Shown here: positions 32,615 through 37,639 of the stretch, one piece after another
Layout of the letters: the number at the start of each line of letters is the position of its first letter
Numbering within the stretch: position 1 is the first letter of the stretch
Assembly (NCBI GenBank): GCA_032718475.1
Contig: JAUCBJ010005280.1
Coordinates: 1-37,639, forward strand
Reading direction: 5' to 3'
DNA: 37,639 nt
Origin: Nemertoderma westbladi
Taxonomy: Eukaryota; Xenacoelomorpha; Nemertodermatida; Nemertodermatidae
Made by a program: the position numbers and the translations under genes
The notes under the pieces: model-generated
Told to the model about the DNA's origin: nothing
The model's database searches: none
What the model saw: the letters and a program-made list of their open reading frames with translations, nothing else

Positions 32615-32618
32615 TTAA

Positions 32619-33779
32619 ATACTGTATAAATTACAAGTAGCTCAGAATAAAGTACATTAGTACGATTTAATAAAGACTACAATCTTAGGCACCATCTGAC
32701 TCCTGGGGCGGTATTCATAAATGTGACTAACTAGGAACTTAGTCCATCAAGTTAGTAAGTGCTTGTACTAATTCGGTATTCAGAGAAGTTGGTGCGACTT
32801 ATTACTAACGTATTTAGTACTAGTTGTAGTACTAGTACTAGTAAACTCGTATTCATAGAATTTTAGTCTTACTTAAGTTAGTAATAGCTGTAACTTAAAT
32901 TTCTAGTCACATGAAGATGTGACTAAGTTGGTAAGAACGCTTACTTATTCTATGTTGGCCTCCATACATACAGTAGGCCTATGGTTATTATGTACTGACG
33001 ACTCCGGCCACATTATACTCTCTCTTGTTTTTCTAGCTTTCTATGTTCATTGCAAATGTGTTGTTGCAGAAAAACTGTCAAATGTAACGACATAAAGCAT
33101 TTTGTTTTTTAAACATATATCCGACTTAAATTTCCAAATTTCAGCTTACATTCTTGAATGGTGAGATTGCTGCCGAATGGTCCGCGTCCGTTGAAAAATG
33201 TGTTTCGCTAAAGAATTCTACCATTCGCGAACTTTCGCAAGATGAAAACTTTTCCACTTCATTATTTTCCTCTCTATATTACCGAATGTAAATAATGGTA
33301 TTCGATAATGGTAGCCAATTGATTTATCGCCTTACTAAAAATAATAATTTTTCACAAAAATTTTAACAGGAAATCACTAAAATATTCAGTTTCCACTAAA
33401 ATCTATTAATTATAAAATTATTGCTAAAATTTGGGAAAGGGCAGGTTACAGTGCCACTAATAATGAAGGGATTTTATTACAACAGGCCGTAACAGATTTA
33501 TTTTTGATGATTCAAAAATATATTTTAGTGATAATTAAATTGAGTGGAGGAAATATATATTTGATAACGAACAAAATTTACTGGAAAACAGGAATTGTTT
33601 TAGTGACCAATAAAATTAATGGGTTTAATGTAGGCTACCAATACTAGTAAAACAGTAAACATAGAGACATGCAGGGCATAGCTACCGTCCTTAAGTTGAA
33701 ACTGAAAGCTTTTTGATAAACATAAGTTAAAGTACCGGCACTGCTACAAATAGGCTAGAACTAAGTTTAGTAACAGTTT
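32619..33779. other. Unassigned region with TAGT-rich palindromic segments
   Basis: No ORF. At 32703-32950 the sequence carries repeated GTATTCAT and AGTTAGTAA motifs and a TAGTACTAGTACTAGTA palindrome near 32830-32850. The segment at 32706-32720 (GGGGCGGTATTCATA) is echoed in reverse near 37580. Confidence 0.45.
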
Positions 33780-34010
33780 ATGAATACTGATCACTTAAAT
33801 AAAATATCATTTCCAATGCTAGCATATGCGGATGATTTAATTATTATGGCTAACCTCAAAAACGACACACAGTTCTTGCTAACTACTTGTGAAAGTTATT
33901 TCAAAAAGTACAACCTGAGATTAAATTTGAGAAAAACATGGTTTGTCACAAGCTACACGAAACTTGAGATCCCATCTGTAATGATTCCACGTAAAGAGGA
34001 ACACGTTCGT
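33780..34010 (+). pseudogene. LINE reverse transcriptase fragment (YADD box)
   Basis: The frame gives FPMLAYADDLIIMANLKNDT and then NLRLNLRKTWF, the classic YxDD palm plus the following Lys-Thr motif of a non-LTR reverse transcriptase. It is not the FADD family at 25143. It stops being LINE-like near 34000. It may be continued by 36400-36855. Confidence 0.7.
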
Positions 34011-34159
34011 GGGGCCTTCGCGCAGCACGAGGCCCAGTTATGAGATACAAATTAAAATTGAGCGACTGTATCACAAAATCAGTATTTGAGAAATTTAACC
34101 ACACCGCCAATCAATCAAAGAAAGGGGGACAGTACGTGTTCAGCCCTTTTAATCTGCAC

Positions 34160-34173
34160 CCCCCCCCCCCCCC
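34160..34173. repeat. Poly(C) tract
   Basis: About 14 consecutive C. Confidence 0.75.
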
Positions 34174-34266
34174 ATCCCCTTCCCACCAACCAATACATAA
34201 CCGCGACATCTACGACCCACGGGCTGACGGGACGGAAGGGTAGCACAAACTTTTTTCCAATCGCAC

Positions 34267-34620
34267 ATTCAATATGCGAAGCCATGTGGTTTATAGGAAT
34301 ATAATAAACGCAGTACTCGTCTTCATTATATGCCTCGTTGAGATCGTCCTGTTTTGTATTTAAATATATTTCTTAAACGCTGGCTGTCGATCTTTATAAT
34401 AATTATAACAAGGGATGCGTTCAATATGTGAAGCCAGGTGGTTTATATAATAATAATAGTCAACGCAGTACTCGTCTTCATTATAAGTCTCGTTGTGCTC
34501 GTCCTGTTTTGTATTTAAATATCTTTCCTAAACGAAGACTGACGATCTTTATAATGCGTTCAAAAGGCGAAGCCAGGTATGGTTTTGGTTTATAGGAATA
34601 TAGTCTACGCAGCACTCATT
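34267..34620. repeat. Direct repeat, period about 140-150 bp, 2.4 copies
   Basis: Starts near 34269, 34421 and 34560 with TCAAxAxGxGAAGCCAxGT. Units share ACGCAGTACTCGTCTTCATT and CGTCCTGTTTTGTATTTAAA. Confidence 0.8.
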
Positions 34621-35767
34621 CCTCATGAGCCCGAGTTATAGTGTGGCAATGTAGATGCAGCAGTTGCACCCGATCAGCCGGAAACTCGGAGCAATAGGCC
34701 TACTGTTTGTACAATGCGTGTCAATTTCAACACCGCCGGGCACTGGGTGATGGCAGAGTGAGATTAAAAAACCGGATTATTTCATCCTCGGTTACGGTTA
34801 GTCCAGTTTGCCCGTAGCGGCAGCGATACTGAAAGTCGAGGTCAACAGACAGAGGCGGCCTTGGTGGTGCTGCTGTAGTGGTGGTGGTGAGTTGTTTGAT
34901 TTCAATTCCAACACTTCTCTGGGCAGCTGGGTAGACTCTGGTAGTGGGTACCTGATCTTCGAATGCCGGTCAGCTGGTTAGTCCGCATAACTTCCATTGT
35001 TGCAGTTGCCGAGTCGATGGATGGTTGGTAGGGGTAGGCCTATTGCTATTGTTGTATTGGCAGATTGGTATGTACATCTACATCTGATTATACCAGTTCA
35101 GCCAGTTGCCCGGTCGTACCAATACATAGTCTTTAATTAACATATTTAACCGTTAACAAGACACCAAGAGTAGAAACCGCAAACGAAGAAATTCATTTTC
35201 TTCCGTCGCTGACAGGAGCGTAGAAATGCGGTATAGTGCTGTCGTAGTTCAGTAACGGTACCGTACCGGTAGTTCTGTAGTTGGCAGTTGCTACCAGTCC
35301 GGTTCTACAGTCTGACAGTAGTAGGGCGGTACGGCGCCAACGGACCCTCTAATCTAATTCAGGACCGCAGTCCGCAGTCCAGCACTCCGGAGTCCGCACT
35401 GCAGTGCATAGCATGGCAGCATGGCTAATTAGGGCCTACAGAATTAGGCCTGTCCTGTACCACGTACGTACCAGTATACGTGATTTATAATCACTGCACC
35501 GGTACCGCGGTACCAGTCAGCCAGTACCGTAAAACACCAAATACAGTATGGTATTGCTGTATTGTCTGATTGCAGGATTCCTGATTCAGGGATTGACATT
35601 GAGTATAGTACCGGTACAGGCAGACAGGCCACAATGGTATTACTGCAGTACTGTAATTTCGTAATTTGCTAGAAACCCAGCTGATTTAGTCTCCTAGCAA
35701 CCTGCTGATGTCAAGCGTTATACTTTTGGATAAATAAATTTATTATAACTGTAAGACAGTTACACTG
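34621..35767. other. Unassigned, rich in ACCGGTAC motifs
   Basis: No credible ORF. Short palindromic ACCGGT and GGTACC boxes cluster between 35255 and 35620. Confidence 0.45.
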
Positions 35768-35980
35768 GTGCTGCACGAAGGCCCCAAGCAAATTCAACTT
35801 GGAAAATTTCTAAGCTTTTGACAGACTATTTGTGTACCAAGTTTGGTTACATTTCATCGAGGATTGATCGAGTTATTAACGTTCAAAATTGAACACCTTT
35901 GAACAAATTTGGCAATGTAAAAATAGGTACAAATAGTCCTACAGTAAGTTATTAGTTTATTAATTATTTACTATTTATAC

Positions 35981-36190
35981 TGTAATTACGTTTTATAATA
36001 AATTGTTCTGTACATTACATCTTTATCGTTGAGTCGGGCATTGTCACGCTCTCGGTAAAGTTGTACATGTACATAGTGTAATTACGTTTTATATTAAATT
36101 GTTCTGTACATTACATCTTTATCGTTGAGTCGGGCATTGTCACGCTCTCGGTAAAGTTGTACATGTACATAGTGTAATTACGTTTTATAT
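35981..36190. repeat. 96 bp tandem repeat, 2.2 copies
   Basis: Units start with TGTAATTACGTTTTATA at 35981, 36077 and 36173. The first two are almost identical over 96 bp. Each contains GTTGAGTCGGGCATTGTCAC and the palindrome TGTACATGTACA. Confidence 0.9.
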
Positions 36191-36395
36191 TGGTTTTAGG
36201 TTAGCGTAGTGTAATATTGTATTTGTAACCAAGTAACATAAAGGACCCCCTTGGAAATAAGCTGCAAAGCTTTAGGGGTAATCCTATATGTTACCCCATA
36301 CTTGGGTCTACCAGCAGAAAACTGGAAGTTAAGAGACCATTGCACCAAGCGCATATGGGGAAATCTGCACCAATTACATAATAATTGGTTTGGAG

Positions 36396-36855
36396 CTGAC
36401 AGTGTTCCTTCCATTCGATATTACTAAACTGATATGGAATACGGTCTGCTTACCATCAGCACTTTATGGATGTGCTTGCATTCCAAGTAACATTATAGAA
36501 GATATTAAAATAACCTGGTATAAAGCACTGAGAAGTATACTATCTGTCAAAAACTACTGTATGTATCCAACCAAACAATAGATTGTACATTCCTCATTCC
36601 AAATTTCTTCTAAAGTCAGCAAGTCTTCGCTCTAATTACAGCGCATTCAATTCTAATACCAAGGGGATCTATCTCTCTTATTACTTCCTTTCTCACCACA
36701 TAGCGGGAACATCGAAAGATTTAATGCTACAAGATTACAGCAGATACGCATTTCAACTTGGAATTCCATCGCTAGAAGCGCTCTCAATTAATCAATACAA
36801 AATTAAACAGATTATTTATCAGAAAAAAACAGGAAGGAAAACACGACTTAATTAA
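36396..36855 (+). pseudogene. LINE C-terminal fragment
   Basis: Two frames (36390-36581 and 36583-36855) give ITKLIWNTVCLPSALYGC, then YKALRSIL, then a hydrophilic tail (LQDYSRYAFQLGIPSLEALS). The LPSALYG motif is typical of LINE proteins about 100 residues after the palm. It could be the rest of the LINE at 33780-34010. Confidence 0.55.
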
Positions 36856-37048
36856 CACACGTTTCAGCATTCACTTTGACGCACGATATATGCAGGTAGT
36901 TTTAAATAAACCCAAATATAATTTCAACGTAAAAACATGACGTGTTAGTTGAATATTTTCAACCCAGGTGGCAAATAGTTTAATAAGCAACACATACACT
37001 GGTGTGGTACTTAGGAATAACAATAATAGGATTGTTTAGAATTCCGAC
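36856..37048. other. Unassigned AT-rich sequence
   Basis: No feature recognised. Confidence 0.4.
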
Positions 37049-37157
37049 CACGATCTTGGGACAAAAAAATAATATATATTATATTGTGCAACCCTAAATA
37101 TTTTAACGATCTTGGCACAAAATATATATTATATTGTGCAACCCTAAATATTTTATT
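37049..37157. repeat. Tandem duplication, period about 55-58 bp
   Basis: Two copies of CGATCTTGGxACAAAA, then ATATATATTATATTGTGCAA, then CCCTAAATATTTTA. The first copy has about three extra bases in its A run. Confidence 0.8.
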
Positions 37158-37639
37158 CTATCGATAGAGACAAAGTATGTATAGTATAATATTCTGCTGT
37201 TTTTATGTGTTTTGCAGTATTTTACCGTCTACTATACCGGTCATGTGACGTATTATATATTTGGTTTTAACATTTGAATTCAATTAAAGGCACCGGGGCC
37301 AAATCCGGGAATGAAATGAATGAATGATCGCAGGTGATTTGTGATTTTAATTGCGTCATGCGTTTTTATTGCGGCTCAATAAATAGCGATAAAACTCTTG
37401 TGATTCGCATGTGATTCACATGTAAAATAGGGAAGCGATTAACCACGCATGCGATTCATTTACGCTTGTAATTCCGTGCATGAAAATCGCATGGGAATTA
37501 CAACTCATTTAACGCTTATAGTTGCAGCTCTTAATAAAAGCTGTCACTAAGTAGCTGTACGAATACTAACTCTAATGAATACCACCCCTGATGACTTTTC
37601 TGAATCTGGACTACTTACTTAAATAGTAGAGTTAAGCAG
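37158..37639. other. Unassigned end of window
   Basis: No ORF. The segment 37310-37500 repeats short GCGATT/CGCATG boxes, and AATACCACCCCTGATG at about 37580 pairs with the sequence near 32704. Confidence 0.4.

Larger units (their letters stand above)
34011..35785. mobile_element. Putative TIR element interrupting a LINE
   Basis: GGGGCCTTCGCGCAGCAC at 34011-34028 is matched by its complement at 35768-35785 with one mismatch. The 1775 bp between has a poly(C) run, direct repeats (34267-34620) and ACCGGT-rich sequence, but no transposase. I found no target duplication, so the ends may extend slightly or the pairing may be accidental. Confidence 0.4.

Noticed and set aside
36240-36410. Minus-strand fragment resembling a Ty3/gypsy RNase H end (MRLVQWSLNFQ)
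   Set aside because: Only about ten residues look similar and there is no catalytic context. Too weak to list.

Overview
The window is animal genomic DNA, most likely from an invertebrate. The evidence is an ABCC4-like multidrug transporter, a spliceosomal-type acceptor site, and a mix of BEL/Pao, Ty3/gypsy, Penelope-like, RTE-like LINE and TIR elements found together in metazoan genomes. There are no bacterial operons, ribosome binding sites, tRNA or rRNA genes that I can see. I cannot name the species. All calls come from reading the sequence; no database search was run.

Region 1 (1-5800). A 0.2 kb TIR element and a broken LINE fragment precede the only recognisable host-type gene, an ABCC4/MRP4-like ABC transporter (about 1134-4744). 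It runs as one uninterrupted 3.6 kb block with a single frameshift near 3455 and lacks the usual N-terminus. A Ty3/gypsy integrase scrap on the minus strand and the 3' end of an RTE-like LINE follow.

Region 2 (5900-21633). A decayed Penelope-like element lies on the minus strand, then a 740 bp TA-flanked MITE. The MITE almost touches a 12.6 kb BEL/Pao LTR element (9047-21633). Its two LTRs of about 1.25 kb are nearly identical by eye. Inside are a 1.9 kb leader, a long gag with zinc knuckles and aspartic protease, and a pol from which the reverse transcriptase and most of the integrase are missing. A third, unrecognised coding region (about 18770-20298) ends just before the 3' LTR. This looks like a non-autonomous element moved in trans.

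Region 3 (21634-31330). A 36 bp minisatellite with hairpin-forming units, a G-quadruplex candidate, an unassigned minus-strand ORF, and a nested set of LINEs. An RTE-like LINE is split by a 2030 bp insert that starts TGTT, ends AACA and is flanked by a perfect 5 bp duplication (ACCAG); I read it as a solo LTR. The LINE ends in a TAG run fused to the C-terminal part of a second LINE with a different architecture. The same fusion point occurs near 5700. The 5' half (endonuclease) of an RTE-like LINE follows.

Region 4 (31388-37639). A 1227 bp TTAA-flanked TIR element with an internal long imperfect palindrome, a LINE fragment interrupted by a putative 1.8 kb TIR element, several tandem repeats, and otherwise no recognisable genes.
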